Assembly: GCF_003667315.2 (NCBI RefSeq)
Contig: NZ_RCTZ02000004.1
Span: 248,001-312,000 of the forward strand
DNA length: 64,000 nt
From: Tropicibacter alexandrii
GTDB taxonomy: Bacteria > Pseudomonadota > Alphaproteobacteria > Rhodobacterales > Rhodobacteraceae
Reading direction: 5' to 3'
Shown: positions 35,399 through 44,452 of the stretch, in pieces
Numbering within the stretch: the stretch's first letter is position 1
How the letters are laid out: every line of letters starts with the position of its first letter
Position numbers and translations under genes: made by a program
The notes under the pieces: model-generated
Told to the model about the DNA's origin: nothing
Seen by the model: only the letters and a program-made list of their open reading frames with translations
The model's database searches: none

Positions 35399-35407
35399 AG
35401 GCGATCA

Positions 35408-36025
35408 TCACGTCAACCGTTGGCCATGAAAGGCGGCGTCATAGGCCGCCACGATGTCGCGCGCCCGCGCCGCCGTGTCGGCGACGCTGCGCCCGGGTTT
35501 ATACAGCGCCGAGCCGATGCCGAATCCGGTGATGCCCACCGCCTGCCATTGGTCGAAATTCTCCGGCCCGGCACCACCCACCGCATAAGTCCGTGTCTCG
35601 GGCGGCAGCACCGCCTTGAGCGCCGCCACGCCCGACGGTCCCAGATGCGAGGCGGGAAAGAACTTCAGCCCATCAGCGCCATTGCGCAGCGCGGTGAAGG
35701 CCTCGGTCGGGGAGAAGACACCGGGATAAGACAGCATCCCCGCCTGTTTCGTCGCGACGATCACGCGCGGATTGCAATCGGGCGAGACGACCATCTGCGC
35801 GCCCATCCCGGCCAGCCGCAGCACGTCCGCCGGGTCCAGCACGGTGCCCGCGCCGATCACCGCGCCCTCACCGACGCGCAGCATCGCGGCGATGCTGTCG
35901 AACGGGTCGGGCGAGTTCAGGGGCACCTCTATCTTGGTGATTCCGGCGTCGATCAGGGCCTCGGCCATGGCGGGGGCCTCGGGCGGGGTCAGGCCGCGCA
36001 AGATGGCAATCAGTTCACGGGTCAT
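35408..36025 (-). CDS. dgoA: 2-dehydro-3-deoxy-6-phosphogalactonate aldolase (KDPGal/KDPG aldolase family)
   Basis: Splits 2-dehydro-3-deoxy-6-phosphogalactonate to pyruvate and glyceraldehyde 3-phosphate. 205 residues, class I aldolase. Seen: [28 protein letters not shown] with catalytic Glu, and [11 protein letters not shown] with the Schiff-base Lys, then [11 protein letters not shown] (phosphate site). The FFPAS form together with adjacent dgoK favours the galactonate-pathway enzyme over KDPG aldolase (Eda). The ATG overlaps the dgoK stop (ATGA). Confidence 0.9.
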   Translation of the reverse strand: MTRELIAILRGLTPPEAPAMAEALIDAGITKIEVPLNSPDPFDSIAAMLRVGEGAVIGAGTVLDPADVLRLAGMGAQMVVSPDCNPRVIVATKQAGMLSYPGVFSPTEAFTALRNGADGLKFFPASHLGPSGVAALKAVLPPETRTYAVGGAGPENFDQWQAVGITGFGIGSALYKPGRSVADTAARARDIVAAYDAAFHGQRLT

Positions 36026-36909
36026 GTCGCGTCCTTCCATGCGGCGATGAGGCCGCGCAGGGTGATGTCTTCGACCGGGGCGGTGCGGCAGGTGGCCGAC
36101 TGCGCCCGAAGTGCGGACAGATAGCTTTGCGACAGCGTCTCGGCACCGAGGATCACCACCTCCTGTCCCAGCCAATAGGGGCGGGCGGCGGCCAGTTCCA
36201 TGCCGATCAGCAGGCCGGACAGGCGCGCGCGCGCGCTGTCGGTGGACTGGCCGTGCAGCAAATGCGCGGCGCGCAGGGTGAACAGGTCGGCGGCCACTTG
36301 CGCGGGGCGCCCCATGGCATCCGATACGGCAGACAGGAAGGCGTCGCCGTCCCAGCCGGTTCCGATGGAGTGACGCAGCACCGAGGCGGTGCTCAGCAGG
36401 GCAAAAAGCTCACCCGTCATGAATGTGCGGAAGGAGACGACCTCCCCGGCGCTGACATGCACCCATTTGGAATGGGTGCCGGGCAGGCAGATTATCCCGT
36501 CGAATCGCGGCTCGGTGGCCATGAAGCCCGCCACCTGTGTTTCCTCGCCGCGCATGACATCGGCGGGCGCAGCTTGTGACAGACCCGGCAGGATGCGCAC
36601 GTCGAGCCGGTCATCGGCAACCAGCGGGCGCAGGGCGCGACCGATCGCAGGCGGTTTGGTGGGGACGGATAGGTAGGGCGCTTCGGCCCAGCCCTGACGC
36701 GCGCCCGCCATGCCGCAGACCAGCACCGGCAGCGGGCCGGGTCCGGGGTCGCCGATCAGCGACAGCAGGTGCGGTTCGAATTCATCCGGGGCGAGGCTGG
36801 CCATCCCCTTGTCCGAGGTCATCGCCTCGGTGACCGTGTCCCCCGACATGCGCCAGAGGCGCAGGTTCGAGGTTCCCCAGTCGACGGCAATCCAATTTTC
36901 TGGCGGCAT
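36022..36909 (-). CDS. dgoK: 2-dehydro-3-deoxygalactonokinase
   Basis: Phosphorylates 2-dehydro-3-deoxygalactonate in the De Ley-Doudoroff pathway. 295 residues. Seen: [14 protein letters not shown] (ATP-binding phosphate motif), [14 protein letters not shown], and [13 protein letters not shown], characteristic of the DgoK family. The ATG at 36909 follows AGGGATC. First gene of dgoK-dgoA-gntR. No dgoD dehydratase or transporter is visible, so upstream steps must be encoded elsewhere. Confidence 0.93.
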   Translation of the reverse strand: MPPENWIAVDWGTSNLRLWRMSGDTVTEAMTSDKGMASLAPDEFEPHLLSLIGDPGPGPLPVLVCGMAGARQGWAEAPYLSVPTKPPAIGRALRPLVADDRLDVRILPGLSQAAPADVMRGEETQVAGFMATEPRFDGIICLPGTHSKWVHVSAGEVVSFRTFMTGELFALLSTASVLRHSIGTGWDGDAFLSAVSDAMGRPAQVAADLFTLRAAHLLHGQSTDSARARLSGLLIGMELAAARPYWLGQEVVILGAETLSQSYLSALRAQSATCRTAPVEDITLRGLIAAWKDAT

Positions 36910-37316
36910 GGTTGATCCCTGTTGGCTATCCCCAGAATTGCGTGAACCGCCATCCAAGGGCAAGGGGCCGGGATAGAGCATTGTTTTCGCGGCGGAAACC
37001 CGAGCGGGTCGGACCAGCGGTCGGATGGGGCCGTCGGCAGGCCAACACCCGAAGGGCGACGGGGCGTCGCCAATCCCGCGAAAAAGCGATGCTGATCAGG
37101 GAGTTATGTGGTTCGAGGTGGCATGGCGCTGAGCGTGCACATGTGTTGCGGATTTGCCCCAGACTGGGGCTCTCGGGGTGAGGGCCATAGCCGACTTGTG
37201 ACCGCACTGATAGTGTTCGTGCAACGATCGAGGGAACTGCGTTTGCGCGGGGTCCGGGGCTGCGTATGTCCAGAAGGATGCGGCCCGCCATGCGTGCGTA
37301 TTTGAGGAAGAACGAT
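36910..37316. other. 407-bp intergenic region between dgoK and polysaccharide export gene
   Basis: Divergent genes, so it should hold both promoters. I see no copy of the gntR operator dyad and no clear sigma-70 pair. A short CCCCAGACTGGGG hairpin lies at about 37157-37169. No credible gene. Confidence 0.4.
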
Positions 37317-38699
37317 ATGGGCTCCAACGGAAGTTTTGCTTTTGCGATGGTCAAACGGGCGGCAGTCATCGGCCTGCTGACGCTGGCCAGTGCCTGCGGC
37401 GTGAGCTACATCAGCCCGTCGGTTCAGAAGGAAGTCGATGGCGCGCCGGTCACGGTCGTGCCGATGACGATGAAAAGCATCGCTGCCGCAAATGCCAGCA
37501 CCTATGTCCCGCGCCAGCTGCCCGCCGCCTTCTTTGCCGCGGCCGGGACGGGGGGCACGATGTACGGGGCCGGTGCCCTGCCGAGCCAGCCTTACATCCC
37601 GACCGAAGGCCGCAAGGCCATGGATTTCCGCCCGCTTCCCGATGCGGCGCGCGTGCCCTACCGGATCGGCGTCGGCGATGTCGTTCTGCTGGCGACGCGC
37701 AGCTCCGGCTCCACCATCGAGCAGCTGTCGGGCCTGTTGGCCGCGCAGAACAGCCGCCAAGGCTATACCGTGCGCGATGACGGCACGATCGCCATTCCGG
37801 AAATCGGCAGCGTCGCGCTGGCCGGTCTGACCGTGAAAGAGGCCGAGGACCAGCTGTTCGACGTGCTGGTGCGCAACCAGATCGACCCGTCCTTCAGCCT
37901 CGAAGTGGCAGAGTTCAACTCGCAGCGCGTCGCTGTTGGCGGGGCCGTCAATGCCGCGCGTCTGGTGCCGATCACTCTGAACCCAGTCACGCTGGGCGAG
38001 GCGATCACCGCCGCTGGCGGGATGGCCGTCAAGGACGAGGAATTCGCCTCGATCCGGATCTATCGCGACGGAACGCTGTACCAGATCCCGGTGGAAATCT
38101 TCAAGGATCGCCCCGACCTTCAGAAAAAGGTCCTGCTGGGGGGCGACGCGGTGTTCGTCGATACGACCTATGACCTAGACCGCGCACTGGCCTTCTACGA
38201 ATCGCAGTTGTCGGTGATCGAGATGCGCAGCGCCGCCCGCGCGCAGGCGCTGACCATGTTGCAGACCGAAATCGAGATTCGCCGCTCTGCACTGGACGAG
38301 CAGCGCTCGACCTTCCAGGCGCTCGAAGACCTCGGCGCAACCGATCGTGACTATGTCTATCTGTCCGGCGAGGTGAACAATCAGGCGCGCTTTGCCCTGC
38401 CTTATGGACAGACCGCGAGCCTTGCCGATGTGCTGTATGGCGAGGGTGGCTTTGACACCACCACCGGCAACCCGCGCGAGATCTATGTGCTGCGCGGAAC
38501 CAACGCGCCGGGCAAGGTCGGTCAGATCCTCGCTTACCATCTGAATGCCGAAAACGCGGCTGCGCTGATCGTGGCCACCCGCTTCGAGATGCGCCCGAAC
38601 GATGTCGTCTTCATCGAAGAGCAGCCGATCACCAAGTGGGGCCGCGCGTTGCAGCAGGTCTTCCCGACGATCCTGCAGGCCGCCAGCCGCGGCATTTAA
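37317..38699 (+). CDS. Polysaccharide export outer-membrane lipoprotein (Wza/KpsD-like)
   Basis: 460 residues. Lipoprotein signal with lipobox LASAC (Cys 27 from the chosen start), then a polysaccharide export domain (YRIGVGDVVLLATRS..., YTVRDDGTIAIPEIGSVALAGLTVKEAEDQL) and SLBB-type beta-grasp repeats (VAVGGAVNAARLVPI..., VYLSGEVNNQARFALPYG). A helical stretch (about 285-330) separates the repeats. Such proteins form the outer-membrane channel for capsule or exopolysaccharide. Start 37317 has GAGGAAG upstream; an ATG 10 codons later is possible. Neighbours: PPP phosphatase and ExoY-type sugar transferase. Confidence 0.9.
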   Translation: MGSNGSFAFAMVKRAAVIGLLTLASACGVSYISPSVQKEVDGAPVTVVPMTMKSIAAANASTYVPRQLPAAFFAAAGTGGTMYGAGALPSQPYIPTEGRKAMDFRPLPDAARVPYRIGVGDVVLLATRSSGSTIEQLSGLLAAQNSRQGYTVRDDGTIAIPEIGSVALAGLTVKEAEDQLFDVLVRNQIDPSFSLEVAEFNSQRVAVGGAVNAARLVPITLNPVTLGEAITAAGGMAVKDEEFASIRIYRDGTLYQIPVEIFKDRPDLQKKVLLGGDAVFVDTTYDLDRALAFYESQLSVIEMRSAARAQALTMLQTEIEIRRSALDEQRSTFQALEDLGATDRDYVYLSGEVNNQARFALPYGQTASLADVLYGEGGFDTTTGNPREIYVLRGTNAPGKVGQILAYHLNAENAAALIVATRFEMRPNDVVFIEEQPITKWGRALQQVFPTILQAASRGI

Positions 38700-38788
38700 C
38701 GTTAACCGGCGAAATCCGGCACAATGAGGGCGCTTCGACGTGCAGGGAGGCTTGCATTTCGGAGCGCTCTGCGCTCAAGACTTTTCCC

Positions 38789-39565
38789 ATGAACCTCTTC
38801 AAGAAGATACTGGGGCGCAGGTCCTCAGGCGCCAGGGCCGAGGCGGCGCCCTTTGATGCGCCCTTGGCGCCCGAGAAGCCCTTTTTCGCGATCGGGGACA
38901 TCCATGGCACGCTGGACCCGTTTCATGACCTGCTCCACGTGATCGAGCAGGTCGACGAATGTCCCACCGTGATCTGCGTCGGTGACTATATCGACCGGGG
39001 CGAGCGGTCTGCCGAAATTCTAGGCTTGCTGCGTCGGCTGACGCAGGAATTCCCCGACCTCGTGTTTTGCCTGCGTGGCAACCACGAACAGATGTGCATC
39101 GACTTCCTGAACGACCCCGAACGGTCGGGACCGCGCTGGATGCGCCATGGTGGCTTGCAGACGCTGGCCAGCTACGGCGTGGCCAAGACCCCGGACACGA
39201 CGATGACCGATCTGCGCGACGCTCTGGCCGAGGCGATGGGCACGGGGATGATCGCTTGGTTGGAAAGCCTGCCGACGCTGTGGCAAAGTGGCAATGTCGC
39301 GGTTGTCCATGCCGGGGCGGACCCGGCCCTGCCGATCACGGAGCAGTCGGACAAGACATTGATGTGGGGGCACGCGGATTTCCATTCGGTGCCGCGTCAG
39401 GACGGGATCTGGGTGGTCCACGGCCATACGATCGTGCCGCAACCGCAGGCGCGGGATGGCCGCATCGCGATCGATACCGGCGCATACGCAACAGGCACCC
39501 TTTCGGGTGCCTATATCTGCGAGAACGATCTGGTTTTCATCGATCAGAAGCTGAAATTCGACTGA
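38789..39565 (+). CDS. PPP-family metallophosphatase (serine/threonine phosphatase type)
   Basis: 258 residues. Metal-binding motifs of the calcineurin-like PPP family are complete: FAIGDIHGTLDP (GDxHG), CVGDYIDRGERS (GDxxDRG), LRGNHEQM (GNHE), then VHAGADP and VVHGHTIVPQP. Substrates of bacterial members include phosphoproteins and Ap4A. It starts 89 bp after the polysaccharide export gene and ends in a terminator, so it may be in the export operon; similar phosphatases accompany roseobacter exopolysaccharide loci. A role in tyrosine or serine phosphatase control of export is inference. Confidence 0.88.
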   Translation: MNLFKKILGRRSSGARAEAAPFDAPLAPEKPFFAIGDIHGTLDPFHDLLHVIEQVDECPTVICVGDYIDRGERSAEILGLLRRLTQEFPDLVFCLRGNHEQMCIDFLNDPERSGPRWMRHGGLQTLASYGVAKTPDTTMTDLRDALAEAMGTGMIAWLESLPTLWQSGNVAVVHAGADPALPITEQSDKTLMWGHADFHSVPRQDGIWVVHGHTIVPQPQARDGRIAIDTGAYATGTLSGAYICENDLVFIDQKLKFD

Positions 39566-39573
39566 CCGTAAAG

Positions 39574-39595
39574 GGCGGCGCGATCAGGCGCCGCC
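39574..39595. terminator. Bidirectional terminator between PPP phosphatase and sugar transferase genes
   Basis: GGCGGCGC / GCGCCGCC, 8-bp stem with a 6-nt loop. It includes the final codons and stop of the convergent sugar transferase gene. Confidence 0.6.
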
Positions 39596-40246
39596 TCGCT
39601 TGACCACGACGGAGATGGTGCGCCAGACAATCCAGGCTTCCATCAGCAGGTCGGTATGGGTGATGTAGTAGAGGTCTGCGCTGACCTTGCGCTTGGTCGC
39701 CTCGACACCTTCGATATAGCCCAGTTCGGTTTGTGCCAGACCGCTGATCCCCGGACGCACCGCATGGCGCTGGCGATAGCCGCGGACCTGCTCAAGATAG
39801 TGCACCGCGTGATCGTAATAGTCCGGACGCGGGCCGATCAGGCTCATGTCACCGCGCAGAACGTTCAGGATCTGCGGCAGTTCATCGATGCGGCTTTTCC
39901 GCAGGAAGCCGCCCAAGGGCGTGATGCGATCGACTTCGAGCGGGCAATCCGCCGAGCGGCTGACCTGCGGCACGTCCGTCATCGAGCGGAACTTGATCGC
40001 TTGGAACGGCTCGCAGTTGCGACCCATGCGGCGCTGTACGAAGAACAGCGAGCCCTTGTTGTAGAACGGGTTCAGAATCAGCAGAGCAACGGCCAAAATT
40101 GCCAAGAACGGCAACAATGCCAAGCTCATGATGATGTCGAACGACCGCTTCGTCACGGCAAAGCCGAACTTTCGCAGACGGGAAACCGAAAGGAAAGCGC
40201 GTTGCCCTGGAAACTCCGGTGCGCGTGCGCTGCTACGAGTAAGCAA
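39584..40246 (-). CDS. ExoY/WcaJ-type initiating sugar transferase
   Basis: About 220 residues. Transfers a sugar phosphate to undecaprenyl phosphate to begin a polysaccharide unit. One N-terminal membrane segment (KRSFDIIMSLALLPFLAILAV-like, preceded by basic residues), then the cytoplasmic catalytic domain with RMGRNCEPFQAIKFRSM, DELPQILNVLRGDMSLIGPRP, and RHAVRPGISGLAQ. Start chosen as TTG at 40246 because GGAGGGA lies 4 nt upstream; an in-frame TTG at 40303 would lengthen it by 19 residues. It opposes the export gene and phosphatase and completes a minimal exopolysaccharide set with them. Confidence 0.85.
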   Translation of the reverse strand: MLTRSSARAPEFPGQRAFLSVSRLRKFGFAVTKRSFDIIMSLALLPFLAILAVALLILNPFYNKGSLFFVQRRMGRNCEPFQAIKFRSMTDVPQVSRSADCPLEVDRITPLGGFLRKSRIDELPQILNVLRGDMSLIGPRPDYYDHAVHYLEQVRGYRQRHAVRPGISGLAQTELGYIEGVEATKRKVSADLYYITHTDLLMEAWIVWRTISVVVKRGGA

Positions 40247-40537
40247 TTGTCCCTCCAAAGGGTAAATTTTCAACTTGGATACAAAACATCCGGACACGAC
40301 CAACTATACTTTCGGACAGGTACACCACTCCTTCCGGACGGGTTCTGGATAGCTATGGCCCCTGAACGTGTCAAACCAATTAACAGGAGGTTAAAAGCTT
40401 ATGGCAAAAATATGATGCGTTTGGTTAAAATTGAGCCGTTCCTTGCCGATATGGCAGGGCTTTCCAGCACTTGCAGAGCGCAGTAGGGTCCGTTCGACAG
40501 GCTGCGGGACGCGGTCATGCAACAGGGACGGGAACGG
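40247..40537. other. AT-rich intergenic region upstream of sugar transferase and aldolase genes
   Basis: Lower GC than the surroundings. Contains an inverted repeat TTAAC-AGGAG-GTTAA at 40380-40394, and next to it two tiny reading frames with good spacing from AGGAGG: MAKI (40401-40415) and a 24-codon frame from 40412 to 40486. These could be leader peptides or chance. Promoters for both flanking genes must lie here, but none is clear. Confidence 0.4.
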
Positions 40538-41293
40538 ATGCCAAGCTTGCCAAAGAACCGATTCAAGGACGCGATTGCCCGTATGGAGCTTCAGCACGGT
40601 TTGTGGGTCGGCCTGTCCGATCCGTTGGCGGTCGAGATGATGGCGGGCTGCGGCTATGACTGGATGCTTCTGGACACCGAACATTCGCCCACCGATGTCC
40701 GCACCGTCCTGCCGCTTTTGCAGGCGGTCGCGCCTTACCCTGTGTCGCCGATCGTGCGGCCCACCTCGTTGAACACGTCGGAAATCAAGAAGATCCTCGA
40801 TATCGGCGCGCAGACGATCCTGATTCCCTATGTGCAGAACGCCGAAGAGGCCGTGCTTGCGGTGCAGGCGGTGACCTACCCGCCAGAGGGCATACGCGGG
40901 GTGGCGGGGATGACACGGGCCTCGCGCTTTGCCACGGTGCCGGGCTACCACAAGACCGCCGGGCAGGAGATCTGCCTGCTGATACAGGCCGAAACCCGCG
41001 AGGCGCTGGATCAGATCGAGGCGATGGCCGCCGTGCCCGGCATCCACGGCATCTTCATCGGGCCGGCCGATCTGGCCGCGTCGCTGGGCTATCCGGGCGA
41101 GCCGGGCCACCCGGAGGTCAAGGCGATCATCCTCGACGCGATCCGCCGGATTCGCGCCGCCGGGCTGCCGCCGGGCATCCTGACGCTGGATCACGGCTTT
41201 GCCGACGAGGCCATCGAGGCCGGGGCGGTGTTCGTCGCGCGCGACTTCGATCTGGTGGCCCTGCGCAAGGGGCTGTCCCGTCAGGGGTCATGA
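40538..41293 (+). CDS. HpcH/HpaI-family class II aldolase (2-dehydro-3-deoxyglucarate aldolase type)
   Basis: 251 residues, TIM-barrel pyruvate aldolase. Seen: GLWVGLSDPLAVEMMAGCG, YDWMLLDTEHSPTD (catalytic His), PIVRPTSLNTSEIKKILDIGAQ (Arg for pyruvate), GMTRASRF, and IFIGPADLAASLGYPG with metal-binding Asp. It cleaves 2-keto-3-deoxy-aldarates or 4-hydroxy-2-oxo acids. Two ATGs are possible (40517 or 40538); the second gives the family-like start. Its stop overlaps the modA start (ATGA), tying it to the molybdate transporter operon, which is unexpected. Confidence 0.9.
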   Translation: MPSLPKNRFKDAIARMELQHGLWVGLSDPLAVEMMAGCGYDWMLLDTEHSPTDVRTVLPLLQAVAPYPVSPIVRPTSLNTSEIKKILDIGAQTILIPYVQNAEEAVLAVQAVTYPPEGIRGVAGMTRASRFATVPGYHKTAGQEICLLIQAETREALDQIEAMAAVPGIHGIFIGPADLAASLGYPGEPGHPEVKAIILDAIRRIRAAGLPPGILTLDHGFADEAIEAGAVFVARDFDLVALRKGLSRQGS

Positions 41294-42003
41294 TGCGGTT
41301 TGCGCTGGTCCTTGCCATGTGGCCGGTTGCGGCGCTTGCCGACATCACGGTCTTTGCCGCGGCCAGTCTGAAGACCGCGCTGGACGAGGCCGTCCGCCTG
41401 TACGAGGGCGAGGCGGTGACGCTGTCCTATGCGGGGTCTTCGGCGCTTGCACGGCAGATCGGATATGGCGCGCCCGCCGACCTGTTCATCTCGGCCAACC
41501 CGGACTGGATCGACTGGCTGGACGCAGAGGGGCTGGTGACGCAACAGGCCCCCCTGCTGGGCAACCGGCTGGTGTTGATCGGGCCTGCAGGCGCCGAGTC
41601 GGGCCCGCCCGAGGCGCTTTTGCCGGGGGCAGAGCGCATCGCCATGGCGCTGGTCGACGCGGTCCCGGCGGGCATCTACGGCAAACAGGCGATGACGTCG
41701 CTAGGCCTGTGGGATCAGGTCGCGCCGCGTGTGGTGCAGGCGGACAATGTGCGCGCGGCGCTGGCCTTGGTCGCGTTGGGCGAGGCGCCGTTGGGCGTGG
41801 TCTATGCCACGGACGCACAGGCCGAGCCGCGCGTGACGGTGTTGGCCGAATTTCCAGAGCACAGCCATGCGCCGATCCGCTACCCGGTGGCCTTGCTGGA
41901 CGGGCACGGAACGGGCGCGCAAGCGTTCTATGACTGGTTGCAGGGCGATGAGGCCGCGCAGGTCTTTCAGACGCATGGGTTCTCCGTGCTGGGCGCGCAA
42001 TGA
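41290..42003 (+). CDS. modA: Molybdate ABC transporter substrate-binding protein
   Basis: 237 residues. Signal peptide MMRFALVLAMWPVAALA, then DITVFAAASLKTALDEA, LSYAGSSALARQI, GAPADLFISANPDWIDWL, and FPEHSHAPIRYPVALL. These are the oxyanion-binding features of ModA. ATG at 41290 overlaps the aldolase stop, and its stop overlaps modB (ATGA), giving a coupled run aldolase-modA-modB-modC. Confidence 0.93.
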   Translation: MMRFALVLAMWPVAALADITVFAAASLKTALDEAVRLYEGEAVTLSYAGSSALARQIGYGAPADLFISANPDWIDWLDAEGLVTQQAPLLGNRLVLIGPAGAESGPPEALLPGAERIAMALVDAVPAGIYGKQAMTSLGLWDQVAPRVVQADNVRAALALVALGEAPLGVVYATDAQAEPRVTVLAEFPEHSHAPIRYPVALLDGHGTGAQAFYDWLQGDEAAQVFQTHGFSVLGAQ

Positions 42004-42686
42004 GCTGGCTCTCGCCCGAGGAATGGCAGGCGGTGGCCCTGTCGCTGCGCGTGGCGGTCTGGGCGACGGTTGTGGCGCTGCCGCTGGGCCTGTTCACGGC
42101 CTATGCCTTGGCGCGGTGGTCCTTTCCGGGCAAGCAATTCGTCAACGGGCTGGTGCACCTGCCGCTGATCCTGCCGCCGGTGGTCACGGGCTACCTGCTG
42201 CTGATGACCTTCGGCACGCGCACGCCGGTGGGGGCGTTTCTGGCGGAGTGGGGCATCGTCTTTGCCTTTCGCTGGACGGGGGCGGCGCTGGCGGCGGGGA
42301 TCATGGCCTTCCCCTTGATGGTGCGCGCCATGCGCCTGTCGATCGAGGCGGTGGACCCGAAGCTGGAAGAGGCGGCCGCGACGCTGGGGGCCTCGCGCGT
42401 GTGGGTCTTCGTCACGGTGACCTTGCCGCTGGTCTTGCCGGGGGTGCTGGCCGGGTCGGTGCTGGCCTTCGCCAAGGCGATGGGGGAATTCGGCGCGACG
42501 ATCACCTTTGTCTCGAACATTCCGGGACAGACGCAGACCTTGCCCTCGGCGATCTATGCCTTCCTTCAGGTTCCGGGCGGCGAAAGCAGCGCGCTGCGGC
42601 TGGTGGTGGTGTCGGTCGTGGTGGCGATGGGTGCGCTGCTGGCGTCGGAATGGCTGGCGCGGCGGGTGCAAAGGCGCATGTCATGA
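42000..42686 (+). CDS. modB: Molybdate ABC transporter permease
   Basis: 228 residues with five to six membrane helices and the EAA-loop segment EAVDPKLEEAAATLGASRVWVF, followed by PGVLAGSVLAFAKAMGEFGATITFVSNIPGQTQTL, the ModB signature. ATGA overlaps at both ends couple it to modA and modC. Inner membrane. Confidence 0.95.
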   Translation: MSWLSPEEWQAVALSLRVAVWATVVALPLGLFTAYALARWSFPGKQFVNGLVHLPLILPPVVTGYLLLMTFGTRTPVGAFLAEWGIVFAFRWTGAALAAGIMAFPLMVRAMRLSIEAVDPKLEEAAATLGASRVWVFVTVTLPLVLPGVLAGSVLAFAKAMGEFGATITFVSNIPGQTQTLPSAIYAFLQVPGGESSALRLVVVSVVVAMGALLASEWLARRVQRRMS

Positions 42687-43756
42687 CGCTGTCGGTTCGG
42701 TTGCGCCACCAATTGCCGGGCTTCGCGCTGGATGTGGATTTCGAGGCTCCACCGGGGCTGACGGTGCTGTTCGGGCGATCCGGGTCGGGCAAGACGACGA
42801 TCATCAACGCGGTGGCCGGGCTGATGCGCCCCGATACGGGGCGGATTGCGGTCGATGGGCGCGTTCTGTGCGACGAGGGTGTCTGGCTGCCGCCGCATCG
42901 CCGACGGCTGGGCTATGTCTTTCAGGAGGCGCGGCTGTTTCCGCATCTGACCGTGCGGCAGAACCTTCTTTATGGCCGGTTCTTTGCGCGGCGGGCGGGG
43001 GCGCGGTTGGACGATGTCGTCGAGATGCTGGGTATCGGCGCGCTGCTGGATCGCCGCCCCGGCGCGCTGTCGGGGGGCGAGCGTCAGCGCGTGGCCATCG
43101 GGCGTGCCTTGCTGGCCGCGCCGGAAATGATCTTGGCTGATGAACCGCTCGCGGCGCTGGACGAGGCCCGCAAGGCCGAGATCCTGCCCTATTTCGAGCG
43201 CCTCAGGGACGAGGCCAAGATCCCGATCCTCTATGTCTCGCACAGCCCGGTGGAGGTCGCCCGGCTGGCGACCACCGTCGTGGTGCTCCAGGACGGACGG
43301 GTCGCGCGGCAAGGCCGTGCCGCCGAGGTGCTCAGCGATCCGTCGGTGACGCCAGCGGGCGTGCGCGGCGCGGGCGCGATGCTGGAGGCGCGGGTCGTGC
43401 GTCATCACGATGATGGGCTGACAGAGTTGGACGCGGGCGGCGTGCCGCTGTTCCTGCCGCGGGTCGGCCAGCAGGCGGGCGAGGTCTTGCGCGTGCGCGT
43501 CGCCGCGTCCGAGGTCATCCTGTCGCGCGAAGCGCCGCAGGGTCTGTCGGCCCTCAACATACTGCCCGGCACGGTCGAAGCCATCCGGTCGGGCGACGGC
43601 CCCGGCGCGCTGGTGTCGCTGCGCACCCCGGCGGGGCGCATTCTCGCACGGGTGACCCGGCGCTCGGCGGACAGGTTGGGCCTGCGCGAAGGTGTGACCG
43701 CCTATGCCGTGGTCAAGTCCGTGGCGATTGCGCCGCAGGATGTCGGCGGCGCTTGA
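42683..43756 (+). CDS. modC: Molybdate ABC transporter ATP-binding protein
   Basis: 357 residues. Walker A FGRSGSGKTTI, Q-loop YVFQEARLFPHL, signature LSGGERQRVAIGRALL, Walker B LADEPLAALD, then a C-terminal Mop/TOBE regulatory region (about residues 285-350; SALNILPGTVEAI) that binds molybdate. The start at 42683 is set by the ATGA overlap with modB and the normal N-terminus TLSVRLRHQLPGF. Drives import of molybdate for molybdoenzymes. Confidence 0.95.
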   Translation: MTLSVRLRHQLPGFALDVDFEAPPGLTVLFGRSGSGKTTIINAVAGLMRPDTGRIAVDGRVLCDEGVWLPPHRRRLGYVFQEARLFPHLTVRQNLLYGRFFARRAGARLDDVVEMLGIGALLDRRPGALSGGERQRVAIGRALLAAPEMILADEPLAALDEARKAEILPYFERLRDEAKIPILYVSHSPVEVARLATTVVVLQDGRVARQGRAAEVLSDPSVTPAGVRGAGAMLEARVVRHHDDGLTELDAGGVPLFLPRVGQQAGEVLRVRVAASEVILSREAPQGLSALNILPGTVEAIRSGDGPGALVSLRTPAGRILARVTRRSADRLGLREGVTAYAVVKSVAIAPQDVGGA

Positions 43757-43786
43757 AGCAGGTCCATGTCCCGCTAAGTGCGGGTC

Positions 43787-44452
43787 ATGAAACGCGCTTT
43801 GATCATTGGAAACAGCGGCGGAATTGGCAGTGCGGTCGAGGCCGACCTGTCCCGTCGCGGGGTAGACGTCACCGGCCTGTCACGGTCGGGTGACGGTTTG
43901 GACGTCACGGACGAGGCTTCGGTCGAGCGTGCCTTGGGCGCGCTGGAGGGGACGTATGACCTGATCTTCGTCGCAACAGGCGCGCTCGAGATCGACGGGG
44001 CCGAGCCGGAAAAGGCGCTGAGCGCGCTCACGCCCAAGGCGCTGATGAACCAATTCGCCTTGAACGCCGTCGGCCCGGCGATGGTCGTGAAACACAGCAC
44101 CCGGCTGTTGCCCCGGCGCGAACGCGCGGTGTTGGCGGTGCTGTCGGCACGGGTCGGGTCGATCGGGGACAATGGCTTGGGCGGCTGGTACAGCTACCGC
44201 ACGGCGAAGGCGGCGGTGAACCAGCTGGTGCATGGCGCGGCGGTCGAACTGGCGCGCACCCACAAGGCGCTGGCCTGCGTCTGCCTGCATCCGGGCACGG
44301 TGGCCACGGATTTCACCGCGAAATACGCCGGGCGGCACCCGACGGTGACACCGGAGCACGCGGCAGAACGGCTGGTCGACCTGATCGAAGGGCTGACCCC
44401 GGAGCAGACAGGCGGGTTTTACGATTACGCCGGAAAGGTCATCCCGTGGTGA
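43787..44452 (+). CDS. Short-chain dehydrogenase/reductase (C-factor-like)
   Basis: 221 residues. Rossmann motif ALIIGNSGGIGSAV (GxxxGxG form), NQFALNAVGP (NNAG equivalent), catalytic Ser in LSARVGSIGDN, and YSYRTAKAAVN (YxxxK). Close to the CsgA/C-factor group of SDRs. The start at 43787 (ATG) is preferred over a GTG three codons upstream. It overlaps the photolyase gene start by a few bases, an association seen in other alphaproteobacteria, though the reason is not known. Substrate unknown. Confidence 0.88.
   Translation: MKRALIIGNSGGIGSAVEADLSRRGVDVTGLSRSGDGLDVTDEASVERALGALEGTYDLIFVATGALEIDGAEPEKALSALTPKALMNQFALNAVGPAMVVKHSTRLLPRRERAVLAVLSARVGSIGDNGLGGWYSYRTAKAAVNQLVHGAAVELARTHKALACVCLHPGTVATDFTAKYAGRHPTVTPEHAAERLVDLIEGLTPEQTGGFYDYAGKVIPW

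Noticed and set aside
34670-36909. GntR-dgoKA region as part of the GH105 sugar locus at the left end
   Set aside because: Separated by 27 kb of housekeeping genes and lacking the shared 19-nt motif; any metabolic link is indirect.
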